From the NCBI RefSeq assembly GCF_017877135.1, contig NZ_JAGIPH010000003.1, forward strand, positions 62,001-126,000: a stretch of DNA of 64,000 bases. The letters are read 5' to 3'. This DNA is from Neorhizobium galegae (lineage in GTDB: Bacteria > Pseudomonadota > Alphaproteobacteria > Rhizobiales > Rhizobiaceae). A program made the position numbers and the translations under genes. The notes beneath the pieces are model-generated. The model was not told the origin of the DNA. It saw only the letters and a program-made list of their open reading frames with translations, and ran no database searches. Of the stretch, positions 1 through 9,273 are shown one piece after another (the stretch's first letter is position 1; each line of letters begins with the position of its first letter).

Positions 1-2013
1 AAGATAACCGAGCAACGCCGCCGGCTGTTCAGCGAAACGCTTCTCAAATACACCGACCTGTCGGCGGCCGTCTTTGTCGATGCGGGGCAGGCTTTTACCG
101 CTGAAGTGCATGCCTTCAACGCCGCGGTGAGCGGCTGGATCGGCTTTGCCTGGAAGTTCAAGAAACTGCAGCTGCTCTCGGCCATCTTCCTGTCGATCTG
201 CGCAGCTTTGCTGTTTCTCGCCGGCGGCTACCGGCTGTTCGGCCGGATGATCAATCGTGACCTTTCGGTGGAAAATCCGCCCTATATCACGCGGCTCTCT
301 TTCGCCTTCTGGTCTCTCATCGTCCAGACGGCGTCGCTGACGGCATTTCTGATCGCCACCTTCTTCTTCCTCGTCAGCTTCAACGTGCTGCGCCCGGATG
401 TCGCCCCCATCATTGTCGCCTTCTTCGGCTTCGTCTGGGTGGTGTTCTTCGTCGCGCGTCTGAGCGGACTGCTGTTTGCGCCCCAGCATCCGAACTGGCG
501 GCTGGCCCATGTGTCGAACCGCGGCGGGCGATGGCTCTACTGGCTGGTGCTGGGCATGGCCGTCATCAACGGCCTCGATTACATGCTGAGTGCCATCAGC
601 GAGGCGCTCAACTCGCCGGTGGTGCTCACCATCGTCAAGAGCCTGATTGCCTCGGTGCTCGTCGGGCTGATCCTCATCGGCATGTCCTTCCTGCGTCCCA
701 ATCTGGCCGAAAGCAAGGATCCGGACGAGGCCGGGCGTCCCTGGGCACGTGGTATCCCGCTCTTGATGCGCACCATGGGGCTCAGTCTGATCTTTGCGGT
801 GCTCACCGGCTATGTCGGTCTGGCGCGCTTTGCCTCGACCCAGTTCGTGCTCACCGGCGCCATGGTTGTCACCATGTATATCGGTATTCTCTCCGGCAAG
901 GCCGTCGGCAAGCAGGGCAGTTTTGCCAATACGGTGGTCGGGCAGCATTTTGCCAAGCGGTTCAATCTGGGGGAGGTGGCGCTCGATCAGATCGGCCTTG
1001 CTGCCGGCCTTGGCATCTATGCGGTGGCGCTTCTGTTCGGCGTGCCGATGATCCTCCTCACCTGGGGCTTCCAGATCCAGGATATCCAGAGCGCGGCCTA
1101 TCGTCTGTTCACGCAGATCTCTATCGGCAGCATCAACATCTCGCTTGTCGGCATCCTCGGCGGTATCTTGCTGTTCCTCCTCGGCTATATCGGCACCAAC
1201 TGGGCGCAGCGCTGGATCGACCGCAATGTCATGGCGCGCAGCCAGGTCGATGCGGGCGTGCGCAATTCGGTCAAGACCGGTATCGGCTATCTCGGCATCG
1301 GCCTTGCGGTGGTGGTCGGCGTCTCCGCCGCCGGCATCGATCTGTCGAGCCTTGCGCTGGTCGCGTCCGCTCTGTCGGTCGGCATCGGCTTTGGCCTGCA
1401 GAACATCGTGTCGAACTTCGTCTCCGGCCTGATCCTTCTGGTGGAACGTCCGTTCAAGGTGGGCGACCATGTGGTGACGGGGACGACCGAAGGCATCGTC
1501 AAGCGCATTTCGGTGCGCGCGACCGAGATCGAGACGTTCCGCAAGCAGTCGATCATCGTGCCGAATTCCGATCTCATCAATGCCGCCGTCGGCAACTGGA
1601 CGCACCGGAACCGCATCCAGCGCTCGGAAGTGCCGGTGAGCGTCAGCTATGACGCCGACCCGAAACGCGTGATCGCGCTTCTCCTGGAACTGACGGCTGC
1701 GGTGCCGGAGATCCTGCGCAATCCCGAACCGCATGTGGAGTTTTTGCGGTTCGGCGCGTCCTCGCTCGATTTCGAGCTGCGCTTTCACCTCGCCGACATG
1801 AATGATGGCCTGACCGTGCGCAACAATCTGCGCGCCGAGATCCTGAAACGGTTCCGCGCCGAAGGCATCGAGATGCCGTATCCGCATCAGGACGTGAATA
1901 TCCGCGGAACGGTGCTGACGCGGCTTGAGCCTTCGGCTTCCAGAAGCCCGGAAAAGGCGTCGCAGACAGACAAGCATGACGAGGGCGAGGATGCGTCTCC
2001 CAAGCCGGCGTGA
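1..2013 (+). CDS. DUF3772/MscS-type mechanosensitive ion channel protein (5' partial)
   Basis: The reading frame is open from base 1, so the gene starts upstream of the window and about 670 codons are visible. An in-frame GTG at 106 is internal. The visible part begins with a soluble stretch, then many hydrophobic segments, then a typical MscS pore helix and beta domain (VGIGFGLQNIVSNF at 1378-1419, followed by RPFKVGD and VPNSDLINA). Proteins of this build are inner-membrane channels that release solutes under hypo-osmotic stress. The C-terminus is a charged, low-complexity tail. Family assignment rests on the MscS core; the DUF3772 label for the N-terminal part is inferred from overall layout. 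Confidence 0.85.
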   Translation, partial: KITEQRRRLFSETLLKYTDLSAAVFVDAGQAFTAEVHAFNAAVSGWIGFAWKFKKLQLLSAIFLSICAALLFLAGGYRLFGRMINRDLSVENPPYITRLSFAFWSLIVQTASLTAFLIATFFFLVSFNVLRPDVAPIIVAFFGFVWVVFFVARLSGLLFAPQHPNWRLAHVSNRGGRWLYWLVLGMAVINGLDYMLSAISEALNSPVVLTIVKSLIASVLVGLILIGMSFLRPNLAESKDPDEAGRPWARGIPLLMRTMGLSLIFAVLTGYVGLARFASTQFVLTGAMVVTMYIGILSGKAVGKQGSFANTVVGQHFAKRFNLGEVALDQIGLAAGLGIYAVALLFGVPMILLTWGFQIQDIQSAAYRLFTQISIGSINISLVGILGGILLFLLGYIGTNWAQRWIDRNVMARSQVDAGVRNSVKTGIGYLGIGLAVVVGVSAAGIDLSSLALVASALSVGIGFGLQNIVSNFVSGLILLVERPFKVGDHVVTGTTEGIVKRISVRATEIETFRKQSIIVPNSDLINAAVGNWTHRNRIQRSEVPVSVSYDADPKRVIALLLELTAAVPEILRNPEPHVEFLRFGASSLDFELRFHLADMNDGLTVRNNLRAEILKRFRAEGIEMPYPHQDVNIRGTVLTRLEPSASRSPEKASQTDKHDEGEDASPKPA

Positions 2014-2188
2014 ACCGCGACCAGAGCTGCCCTGCAATTGGCACCTGTCAAATTGGTGCCCGTCGCGGCAAGCTTGTCGCATGTCGTAAACAGGCGTTTG
2101 GCCGGCGGGCCGCGGTTGCATAGTCGGCGCAGAAAATCATGCGCGGGCGCCGTCATCGGGCGCTTGTTTGTTGAGAGGGGTTGCTCAG

Positions 2189-4705
2189 ATGAAGACACAT
2201 GCACGGGCGGTCGTGATCGGTGGCGGGGTCGTGGGTGTTTCGACACTCTATCACCTGGCCAAGAAGGGCTGGAACGATGCCATTCTCATTGAGCGCAAGG
2301 AACTGACGTCGGGGTCCACCTGGCATGCGGCGGGCCTTCTGCCGCTGTTCAACCTCTCCTATTCGGTGGGCCAGCTGCACAAATATTCGGTCCGCTTCTA
2401 CGAGGAGCTTCAGGCGGAAACCGGCATGAATGTCGGCTTCTCGAAAGTCTCCAACATCCGTCTCGCCCGCACCAAGGACCGCTGGGACGAGTACATGTAT
2501 TATGCCGGCATTGCCGAAACGATCGGCGTCAAGGTCAACATGCTGACGCCGGAAGAGGTCAAGGAGATCTGGCCGCTCTGCGAAACCGATGGCATTCTCG
2601 GCGCCATCCAGCATCCCGATGACGGCTATATCCAGCCGGCGGATCTGACGCAGGCGCTGGCCAAGGGCGCGCGCGATTTCGGTGCCACCATTTACCGCAA
2701 CACCACCGTTACCGCCATCGAGCAGCAGCCGGACGGGCTCTGGAAGGTGACGACCGACAAGGGCGAGGTGACCGCCGAGCACATCATTTCCTGCACCGGC
2801 AACTTTGCCCGCAAGACCGGCGAAATGGTCGGCCTCGACGTGCCGGTCATCCCGGTCGAGCATCAGTATATCGTCACCGAGCCGCATCCGGCGATCCTTG
2901 AGCGCCGCCGCCAGGGCCTGCCGGAAATGGGGGTGCTGCGCGAATCCGACAGCGCCTGGTACATGCGCGAGGAAGCCGGCGGCCTCATCCTCGGGCCCTA
3001 CGAGGTCGGCGCACCGGTCTGTTATGTCGATGGTCCCTCGGCCGAAAGCGAGTACGAGCTGTTCCAGGAAGAGCTGGACCGCCTGATGCCGCATATCGAG
3101 ACCGCGATTGCCCGCGTGCCGGCCTTCGGCGAGGTGGGCATCAAGAAGGTCTATAACGGCGCCATCGCCTATACGCCGGATGGCAACCCGATTGTCGGCC
3201 CGGCGCCGGGCTTGAAGAATTTCTGGCTGAACGAGGGCCATTCCTTCGGCATCACGGCCGCCGGCGGCGCCGGCTGGCAGCTTGCCGAATGGATCGTCGA
3301 TGGCGAACCGACCGTCGACATGATGGGCGTCGATCCCCGCCGCTTCGGCCCCTACGCGACGGAAGGCTATCTCATTGCCAAGAACGAGGAAGCCTATGCC
3401 AACGTCTTCACCATGCATTACCCGGACGAGGAGCGCTCTGCCGCCCGCCCGCTGAAGGTCACGCCGGTCTATGACCGCCTGAAGAAGCTGGGCGCCGTGT
3501 TCGGCTCCGTCTACGGCTGGGAGCGCGCCAACTGGTTTGCGCCGGAAGGCTATGAAGTGCCCGCCGACCAGCTCGGCGTCGGCGCCGATGTCATCACCAG
3601 CCACAACCATGCGCCACCGACGGAAGATGGCCGCATCGTCGAAAAATGGTCGTTCCGCCGCTCGAACTATTTCGAGCATGTCGGCAACGAGGTGAAGAAC
3701 GTCCACGAGAATGTCGGCGTGCTCGACATGTCGGCCTTTGCCAAGATGGAAGTTTCCGGTCCCGGCGCCCGCGCCTGGCTCGAATCGATCCTGGCCAATG
3801 CCATCCCGAAGAAGCGCGGCCGCATCGCGCTTTGCCATCTGCCGACGCCGGCCGGCGGCGTGAAGGCGGAATTTACCGTCTACGAATGGGCGCCGGATCG
3901 CTTCTACATGGTGTCGGCCGGCTTCCTCGAAGCCCATGACCACGACCTGCTGCAGCGCCTCGCGCCGAAGGACGGCTCCGTCATCCTGCAGCCGATCACG
4001 CAGAAATACGGGGTTTTGGTGCTGGCCGGGCCGAAATCGCGCGAGCTCCTGAAGAAGCTCACCCGCACCAGCCTCGACAACAAGGATTTCCCCTGGCTCA
4101 CAGGCAAGAAGATCTCGGTTGGCGTTGCAACGGCGCATGCCCTACGCGTCAACTTCATCGGCGAACTGGGTTGGGAACTGCATCACCCGATCGAGATGCA
4201 GGCCTATCTCTTCGACAGGCTGATGGAAGCCGGCGCCGAGTTCGGCATCAAGCCCTTTGGCATCCGGGCGATGGTCTCCATGGCGGTCGAAAAGTCCTAT
4301 CGCAATATGGGTCGCGAACTCTCCATCGAGTACAACGCCTTCGAATCCGGCCTCGATCGGTTCATCCGTCCCGAAAAGCAGTTCATCGGCCGCGATGCCA
4401 TGCTGGCGGCGCGCGACAAGGGACTGCGCAATACGTTCGTCACGCTGATCGTCTCCGGCAATGAGGATGTCGATGCCCGCGGCTCCGAAGCGATCTACAA
4501 CGAGGCAGGCGAACTGGTCGGCCGTGCGACGAGCGGCGGTTTTGGCTGGCGTATCGGCAAGTCCGTGGCGCTCGCCATGGTGCGGCCGGACCATGCGGGC
4601 GAGGGCACGAAGCTGAAGATCAAGATCCTCGGCAAGCTGTTTGACGCGGTCGTGGTGGCTGAGAGCCCGTTCGACCCGGACAATGCGGCGATCCGCGCCG
4701 CTTGA
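2189..4705 (+). CDS. FAD-dependent dimethylglycine/sarcosine dehydrogenase-like protein with GcvT domain
   Basis: This 838-aa protein has an N-terminal dinucleotide-binding motif (VVIGGGVVGVS, residues 8-18), the DAO oxidoreductase fold, then a C-terminal GcvT folate-binding aminomethyltransferase half. The motif SGSTWHAAGL contains His46, at the position that carries covalent FAD in mammalian dimethylglycine and sarcosine dehydrogenases. Such enzymes oxidatively demethylate N-methylated glycines and pass the C1 unit to tetrahydrofolate. I chose ATG 2189, which follows GAGAGGGG at 2173-2180; an upstream in-frame TTG exists at 2168. The exact substrate (dimethylglycine, sarcosine or another N-methyl amine) cannot be fixed from sequence. 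A GlxA/GbdR-like regulator and a betaine-type importer lie within 13 kb. Confidence 0.85.
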   Translation: MKTHARAVVIGGGVVGVSTLYHLAKKGWNDAILIERKELTSGSTWHAAGLLPLFNLSYSVGQLHKYSVRFYEELQAETGMNVGFSKVSNIRLARTKDRWDEYMYYAGIAETIGVKVNMLTPEEVKEIWPLCETDGILGAIQHPDDGYIQPADLTQALAKGARDFGATIYRNTTVTAIEQQPDGLWKVTTDKGEVTAEHIISCTGNFARKTGEMVGLDVPVIPVEHQYIVTEPHPAILERRRQGLPEMGVLRESDSAWYMREEAGGLILGPYEVGAPVCYVDGPSAESEYELFQEELDRLMPHIETAIARVPAFGEVGIKKVYNGAIAYTPDGNPIVGPAPGLKNFWLNEGHSFGITAAGGAGWQLAEWIVDGEPTVDMMGVDPRRFGPYATEGYLIAKNEEAYANVFTMHYPDEERSAARPLKVTPVYDRLKKLGAVFGSVYGWERANWFAPEGYEVPADQLGVGADVITSHNHAPPTEDGRIVEKWSFRRSNYFEHVGNEVKNVHENVGVLDMSAFAKMEVSGPGARAWLESILANAIPKKRGRIALCHLPTPAGGVKAEFTVYEWAPDRFYMVSAGFLEAHDHDLLQRLAPKDGSVILQPITQKYGVLVLAGPKSRELLKKLTRTSLDNKDFPWLTGKKISVGVATAHALRVNFIGELGWELHHPIEMQAYLFDRLMEAGAEFGIKPFGIRAMVSMAVEKSYRNMGRELSIEYNAFESGLDRFIRPEKQFIGRDAMLAARDKGLRNTFVTLIVSGNEDVDARGSEAIYNEAGELVGRATSGGFGWRIGKSVALAMVRPDHAGEGTKLKIKILGKLFDAVVVAESPFDPDNAAIRAA

Positions 4706-4738
4706 TCCGCACGATCAAGAATTGATTGACCATAAATC

Positions 4739-4766
4739 AAAGGCGGCTCGCAAGGGCCGCCTTTTT
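4739..4766 (+). terminator. Rho-independent terminator after the flavoprotein gene
   Basis: AAAGGCGGC pairs with GCCGCCTTT across a short loop and runs into a T5 tract, 34 bases after the stop codon. Confidence 0.75.
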
Positions 4767-4860
4767 CGCTTGATTGTGTAACTTGTGCCCGCCGCGTTTA
4801 AGGGTTCGGCAAGTCTGGCTTTTTATATTCAATGCATCTCGAATATAAAGAAGGCGGATC

Positions 4861-5718
4861 ATGACGTACCTCGGAATTTCCGGAATGCAATACTCTGGTG
4901 AACAGTTTCCGGATGCACGCATCATCGTGGCGGAAGACTCGAACGTCTTCACCTCCATGATCCGCCAGCGCCTCAAGGAAATCGTTGGCGTCGACGTGGA
5001 CATCTGCCGCACCCACGAAGACCTGATGATGGCAAACGAGCTGTCGGAGGAGCCGGTGACGCTGGCGATCTCCAACATCAACCTGCCAGGGGCTGAAAAC
5101 GGCGAGGCGCTCGAATATCTGCTCGATCTCAACATTCCGACCATCGTCTTTACCGGCACGTTCCAGGAACAGACGCGTGAAAAGCTGCTGGCCAAGGATA
5201 TCGTCGACTATATCCTCAAGGACAATGTCTTTGCCGTGGAAATGCTGGTCGAATCGGTCTGCCGCTTCCTCACCAACCACCGCCATCACGTGCTGATCGT
5301 CGATGACAGCCCGACGGCCCGGGCGCTCCTGTCCACCCGCCTCAAGCGCTACAATTTCAGGGTCAGCGTTGCCGAAAGCGGTGCAAAGGCCATCGATCTC
5401 CTGAAGAAGAACGCCGATATCGGCCTTGTCGTCACCGACTACAATATGCCCGATATCGACGGCTTCGAACTGACGCGCCGCATCCGCTCCGTGCGCGGCT
5501 CGCACGAACTGCGCGTTATCGGCGTTTCCTCCTCGACCGACCGGCTGCTGTCGGCGCGCTTCCTGAAGGCCGGCGGCAATGATTTCATGCTGCGCCCCTT
5601 CATCGACGAGGAGTTTTACTGCCGCGTTAACCAGAACCTCGATACGCTCTTGCAGATCAAGTCCATGCAGGCTTATCAGCGGCGTGAAGCCTCCGCCAAG
5701 GCTGCCGTTCCGGCCTGA
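4861..5718 (+). CDS. Stand-alone response regulator with two receiver domains
   Basis: The 285-aa protein consists of two receiver (REC) domains and no output domain. The second (about 143-262) has the acidic VDDS pair and the phospho-acceptor Asp193 in TDYNMPD, but Arg245 stands where the conserved Lys is usual (RPF instead of KPF). The first (about 20-135) keeps the acidic pair (AEDS, residues 24-27) and Lys120, but Asn72 (ISNINLPG) replaces the phospho-acceptor Asp, so it is a pseudoreceiver. A partner kinase is not adjacent. The protein probably works by phosphorylation-dependent protein-protein contact. ATG 4861 follows AAGAAGGCGGATC and is well placed. Confidence 0.85.
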   Translation: MTYLGISGMQYSGEQFPDARIIVAEDSNVFTSMIRQRLKEIVGVDVDICRTHEDLMMANELSEEPVTLAISNINLPGAENGEALEYLLDLNIPTIVFTGTFQEQTREKLLAKDIVDYILKDNVFAVEMLVESVCRFLTNHRHHVLIVDDSPTARALLSTRLKRYNFRVSVAESGAKAIDLLKKNADIGLVVTDYNMPDIDGFELTRRIRSVRGSHELRVIGVSSSTDRLLSARFLKAGGNDFMLRPFIDEEFYCRVNQNLDTLLQIKSMQAYQRREASAKAAVPA

Positions 5719-5745
5719 TCTCCACCGCCGTGGCTGGTCTGCCTG

Positions 5746-5776
5746 CGCCGCGTCCCGAAAGGGACGCGGCGTTTCA
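5746..5776 (+). terminator. Strong hairpin after the double-receiver gene
   Basis: An 11-bp perfect stem (CGCCGCGTCCC / GGGACGCGGCG, 5746-5756 with 5761-5771) closed by a GAAA tetraloop, then TTTC. It is likely a terminator although the T tract is short. Confidence 0.65.
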
Positions 5777-5921
5777 GGTTCTTGCCGCAAGTCTCGCAGC
5801 TGACGGGTGCTCGACCGGCCAGAACCTTGCAGCAACACGCCTGCTTTTTCATGCGGCCGCGCCGTAATGCGCGCAACTTGCGCACACCGGAGATGTTTGA
5901 CGTCAGAGACGGAGAACCCGG

Positions 5922-6464
5922 ATGTCACAGCCCCATCAGCAACCCATGACCCTTTCCAGCCGGCTTGACCGGAACATTGCCGCGCTTCTGGAGCGGCGCA
6001 CGCAGGAAGAGGCGCGCTCCTCGCGGCAGGACAAGGCCGCGGGCGCCCTTACCCGTTTTGCCGGATCGATGACCTTCGTCTATCTCCATGCCTTCGTGTT
6101 CGGGATGTGGATCCTCGTCAATGTCGGCCTTCTGTCGTTGATCCCCGCCTTTGACCCGTCTCTTGTCATTCTGGCCATGGTGGCATCGGTGGAGGCCATC
6201 TTCATCTCCACCTTCGTCATGATCAGCCAGAACCGGATGGCCAAGGCCGACGACAAGCGGGCGGATCTCAACCTGCAGATTTCGCTGCTGGCGGAACACG
6301 AGGCGACGCAGATCCTCTCCATCGTTGCCGCGATCGCCGAAAAGCTCGGCGTACCCGTCGAGCAAAGCGCCGAAATCCGGGACCTGCAGAAGGATGTCAC
6401 GCCGGAAGAGGTTCTGGATACGCTCGAGCGCGCGTCGGCCGAGGACGCGAACGACCCGCCGTGA
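5922..6464 (+). CDS. DUF1003 domain membrane protein
   Basis: The 180-aa protein has two closely spaced transmembrane segments (around residues 47-70 and 80-103) joined by FDPSLVIL, then a helical charged tail; this is the DUF1003 layout, with the motif ISQNRMAKADDKRADLN after the second segment. The N-terminal 45 residues are polar and Arg-rich. Function of the family is unknown. It ends 28 bases from the end of the convergent GlxA-type regulator gene. The start at ATG 5922 follows GGAGAACCCGG at 5911-5921. Confidence 0.85.
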   Translation: MSQPHQQPMTLSSRLDRNIAALLERRTQEEARSSRQDKAAGALTRFAGSMTFVYLHAFVFGMWILVNVGLLSLIPAFDPSLVILAMVASVEAIFISTFVMISQNRMAKADDKRADLNLQISLLAEHEATQILSIVAAIAEKLGVPVEQSAEIRDLQKDVTPEEVLDTLERASAEDANDPP

Positions 6465-6492
6465 CGCGCGGCCGTGGCCCAGCCTCCAATGG

Positions 6493-7512
6493 CTAGACCA
6501 CCACCCCGGTCCGAACGGTGTTCATCGTCAGCTTGCGTTCGGCCCGTTCCTGTTGCGGCGAGCGGTTGTAGACCTCGCGATAACACTTGGAGAAATGCGA
6601 GGCGGAGACAAAACCGCAGGCGACCGCCACTTCCACCACCGGCATCGAGGATTGCACCAGCAGATGGCGGGCACGATCGAGGCGGATTTCCAGATAGTAG
6701 CGGGCCGGCGACCGGCCCATCTCCTGGCGGAACAGCCGCTCGATCTGCCGGCGCGACAGGCCGACATCGTCGGCAATCTCGATCAGCGACAAGGGTTCGG
6801 CCAGGCTGCTTTCCATAAGCTCGATGATCTGCAGCACCTTGGCGTTCTGCACGCCCAGCCGTGCCCGCAGCGGCAGGCGCTGGCGGTCATGCGGGTTGCG
6901 CACCCGATCCGTCAGCTGCTGCTCGCAGACCCGGTTCACCAGCGTTTCGCCAAAATCCTGGCCGATGAGGTTCAGCATCATGTCGAGCGAAGCGGTGCCG
7001 CCGGCACAGGTGTAGAGGTTGCCGTCCACCTCATAAAGATCGGCATAGACTTCGGCCTGCGGAAAGGCCTCGGCAAAGCCCGGCAGGTTCTCCCAGTGGA
7101 TAGCGCAGCGCTTGCCGTTGAGCAATCCCGCCTGCGCCAGCACATGGGCGCCCGTACAGAGACTGCCGACGGCGACGCCGCGATTGTAGGTCTCACGCAG
7201 GAAGGCGTTGACCGACTTGTTGTTGAATTCCTCCACGTAGACGCCCGAACAGATCAGCACCATGTTCGGCCGGTGCTCGCCGCCCAGATGCCGGCGTTCA
7301 TCGGCCAGCGAACTGGTCACCTCGATGGCGATGCCGCTTGAGGAAAACACTTTCTCGCCATCGGTGGAGGCGAGGCGCCATTCATAGGCGGGGTAACCGA
7401 GCATGCGGTTGGCAATGCGCAGGGTTTCCACCGCCGCGGCAAACGGCAGCATGGTGAAGTGGGGGACGAGAAAAAAGACAAGCGTGCGCTTCGTGACCTG
7501 AGGCTTGTTCAT
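6493..7512 (-). CDS. GlxA family transcriptional regulator (DJ-1/PfpI-like domain plus AraC HTH)
   Basis: The protein (339 aa from ATG 7512) has an N-terminal class I glutamine amidotransferase-like domain containing GSLCTGAHVLAQAGLL and HWENL, and a C-terminal AraC double helix-turn-helix (LSRRQIERLFRQEMGRSPARYYL, then VACGFVSASHFSKCYR). This is the layout of GbdR, CdhR and SouR, which sense betaine, carnitine or sarcosine; by motif style it resembles that group. The nearby dimethylglycine dehydrogenase-like gene makes an N-methylglycine ligand plausible, but this is inference. Start choice is uncertain: in-frame ATGs also lie at 7542 and 7566, and none has an ideal ribosome site. Confidence 0.85.
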   Translation of the reverse strand: MNKPQVTKRTLVFFLVPHFTMLPFAAAVETLRIANRMLGYPAYEWRLASTDGEKVFSSSGIAIEVTSSLADERRHLGGEHRPNMVLICSGVYVEEFNNKSVNAFLRETYNRGVAVGSLCTGAHVLAQAGLLNGKRCAIHWENLPGFAEAFPQAEVYADLYEVDGNLYTCAGGTASLDMMLNLIGQDFGETLVNRVCEQQLTDRVRNPHDRQRLPLRARLGVQNAKVLQIIELMESSLAEPLSLIEIADDVGLSRRQIERLFRQEMGRSPARYYLEIRLDRARHLLVQSSMPVVEVAVACGFVSASHFSKCYREVYNRSPQQERAERKLTMNTVRTGVVV

Positions 7513-7739
7513 CGCAGAGGGGGCTCCGTGGCGGATGCTCATTCCTCGCGTGAAAATATGGTGCATCAATGTCCCATTGGCGACATCTATAGCTGTATTA
7601 GCGCCGTTTTGGCGAAAGCAGATCTCGCGGTCGTTTCGTTTTTGCGACATCTGCGGCCACATGCCCGATCCGGGGTCAACTGGCGCAAGTTTTAGGCTAA
7701 GGCGGCGTAATTAAAGTGCAAACATGAGAGGTGTGAAGA

Positions 7740-7771
7740 AACCCGCGTCTTGGGCCTGAAGGACGCGGGTT
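7740..7771 (-). terminator. Terminator of the DUF1127 gene
   Basis: AACCCGCGTC (7740-7749) pairs perfectly with GACGCGGGTT (7762-7771). Read on the minus strand the stem is followed by TTTCTTC, 24 bases beyond the DUF1127 stop codon. Confidence 0.65.
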
Positions 7772-7794
7772 CAGGTCATGTCGCATTTCAGCAT

Positions 7795-8010
7795 TCAACG
7801 ACGCCTCGTCTCGGCCGCGTCGCCCGCGGGCCAGCCGATATCCTTGCGCGCGTCGAACGGCAGCGCTTCGAGCAGCCGTTCGGTCTGGCGCCGGCGATAG
7901 GCGGCACGCCAAAGCGCTGCCATTGCAAAAGCCTTGTGCAAGAGCGGCAGGGAAGGCAGTTGCCACCGCCTTTGCCCGCTCTCGATGCGGTGGTCCAGAA
8001 TCATGGTCAT
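7795..8010 (-). CDS. DUF1127 small arginine-rich protein
   Basis: The 71-aa basic protein ends with the DUF1127 signature (LLEALPFDARKDIGWP). The start at ATG 8010 is fixed by AAGGAG seven bases upstream. Small DUF1127 proteins in Rhizobiales affect metabolism and stress or host adaptation, and several in Brucella and Agrobacterium are activated by the LysR regulator VtlR. Here the gene is divergent from a LysR gene, with a 201-base spacer full of repeats, so the LysR protein is the likely regulator (inference). Confidence 0.85.
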   Translation of the reverse strand: MTMILDHRIESGQRRWQLPSLPLLHKAFAMAALWRAAYRRRQTERLLEALPFDARKDIGWPAGDAAETRRR

Positions 8011-8072
8011 TGTCGTTCTCCTTGAGGGGGCGACCGCCTGGTCGCGGCGGTAGAAATGCGCCAGCATTTTCA

Positions 8073-8169
8073 ATCAATCAAACGAATGAATTTTATGCCA
8101 CGCATCGAATTTTGTGATTCATTCGTCTGGTGGCGACCATGCGTCCGGATTGACGATCAATCAAACGAA
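8073..8169. promoter_or_regulatory. Repeat-rich divergent promoter between DUF1127 gene and lysR gene
   Basis: The 14-base sequence ATCAATCAAACGAA occurs twice, at 8073-8086 and 8156-8169. Between them ACGAATGAAT (8082-8091) and ATTCATTCGT (8117-8126) form a perfect 10-bp inverted repeat centred near 8104. The spacer is AT-rich against the GC-rich background. The arrangement fits LysR-type recognition and activation sites serving both genes. Confidence 0.6.
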
Positions 8170-8211
8170 ATGATATGGTGCTTATGTTCAGTTAAATTGA
8201 AAGATAGACCG

Positions 8212-9108
8212 ATGAACGCACCCTTCCGCCACAGCCTGCCGCTTCTGGATAACGACGTCCTGCGCACCTTCGTGGCCATTGCCGAAACCGGGAATTTTTC
8301 GACGGCTGCCGAAGCCGTGCTGCGCACGCCGTCTGCCGTCTCCATGCAGATCAAGAAACTGGAGGAGCAATTGCGCACCACGCTTTTCCTGCGCGATGCA
8401 CGCTCCGTGAGCCTCACCCAGCATGGCGAAATGCTGCTGTCCTACGCGCGACGCATGATTGCCCTGTCCAATGAAGCGGTGTCGCGGTTTGTCATGCCGG
8501 AACTGTCGGGCGTGGTGCGGCTGGGTGCTGCAGACGACATTGCAGAACGGCTTTTGCCGACGATTCTGAGAGATTTCGGCGCCACTTTTCCGGGGATCAT
8601 GGTCGATGTGACCGTGGACATGAGTTCCAATCTGCGCCGCCGGATGGAAGAGCAGCGGCTGGATCTTGCCCTTATCAACTGCGCCATGCGGCCATCGCCG
8701 ACCGAGGGCGAAGTGGTGTTTCGGGAAAATCTTGTCTGGGCGGGCGCAAAATGCGGCACGGCGCATCTGCGCGATCCGCTGCCCATTTCGATCTGGGAGG
8801 ATGGCTGCATCTGGCGGCATGAGGCGGTCACGCGCCTGGAGGCGGTGAAGCGTCCCTACAGGATTGCCTATCTGAGCGCCAATACCATGGCGCAGCGGGC
8901 CGCGGTGGTGTCCGATCTCGCCATCGCCCCGTTCCCGCGCTCCTATCTCGGCGAAGACATGGTGGTGCTGGGCCCGAAGGAGGGATTGCCGGAACTGATC
9001 GCTTTCGACATCCGGCTTGTCACGGCACCGAACCTGTCGGTGCCGGGCAAGGCGGTCGCCGAAAGCATTCGGGAAGCCTATGGCGAGATGCAGCGTGCGG
9101 CCGCCTGA
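8212..9108 (+). CDS. LysR family transcriptional regulator
   Basis: The 298-aa protein has an N-terminal winged helix-turn-helix (residues about 12-72; FVAIAETGNFSTAAEAV, VSMQIKKLEEQL, LFLRDARSVSLTQHGE) and a C-terminal periplasmic-binding-like effector domain. I placed the start at ATG 8212 because homology to LysR proteins begins just after it; the longer frame back to 8056 reads through the divergent promoter. It is divergent from a DUF1127 gene. By that pairing it may be a functional relative of VtlR/LsrB-type regulators, which is inference only. Confidence 0.85.
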   Translation: MNAPFRHSLPLLDNDVLRTFVAIAETGNFSTAAEAVLRTPSAVSMQIKKLEEQLRTTLFLRDARSVSLTQHGEMLLSYARRMIALSNEAVSRFVMPELSGVVRLGAADDIAERLLPTILRDFGATFPGIMVDVTVDMSSNLRRRMEEQRLDLALINCAMRPSPTEGEVVFRENLVWAGAKCGTAHLRDPLPISIWEDGCIWRHEAVTRLEAVKRPYRIAYLSANTMAQRAAVVSDLAIAPFPRSYLGEDMVVLGPKEGLPELIAFDIRLVTAPNLSVPGKAVAESIREAYGEMQRAAA

Positions 9109-9170
9109 CGATTTCCCTCACACCTTCGGCCTATAGTCTCCCGCCATGACCCTCGCGCACGCGCCGGGGA

Positions 9171-9221
9171 GGGCCGTTCGGACGCCTCGGCACCCCAGGG
9201 GCGCCTCTGGTTGAACGGCCC
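9171..9221. other. Long-stem hairpin downstream of lysR
   Basis: GGGCCGTTC (9171-9179) pairs with GAACGGCCC (9213-9221), and the enclosed 33 bases can form a second GC-rich stem. There is no T tract. It could be a factor-assisted terminator or a structured transcript end. Confidence 0.35.
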
Positions 9222-9273
9222 GTTCCTTGTCTGCCCGGCGAACGGGCGGAGTGTCACGAGCACCGGCCAGTCT

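Noticed and set aside
2153..4138. 661-codon minus-strand frame opposite the flavoprotein gene
   Set aside because: Composition is that of an antisense shadow; the plus strand has the FAD motif and GcvT domain.
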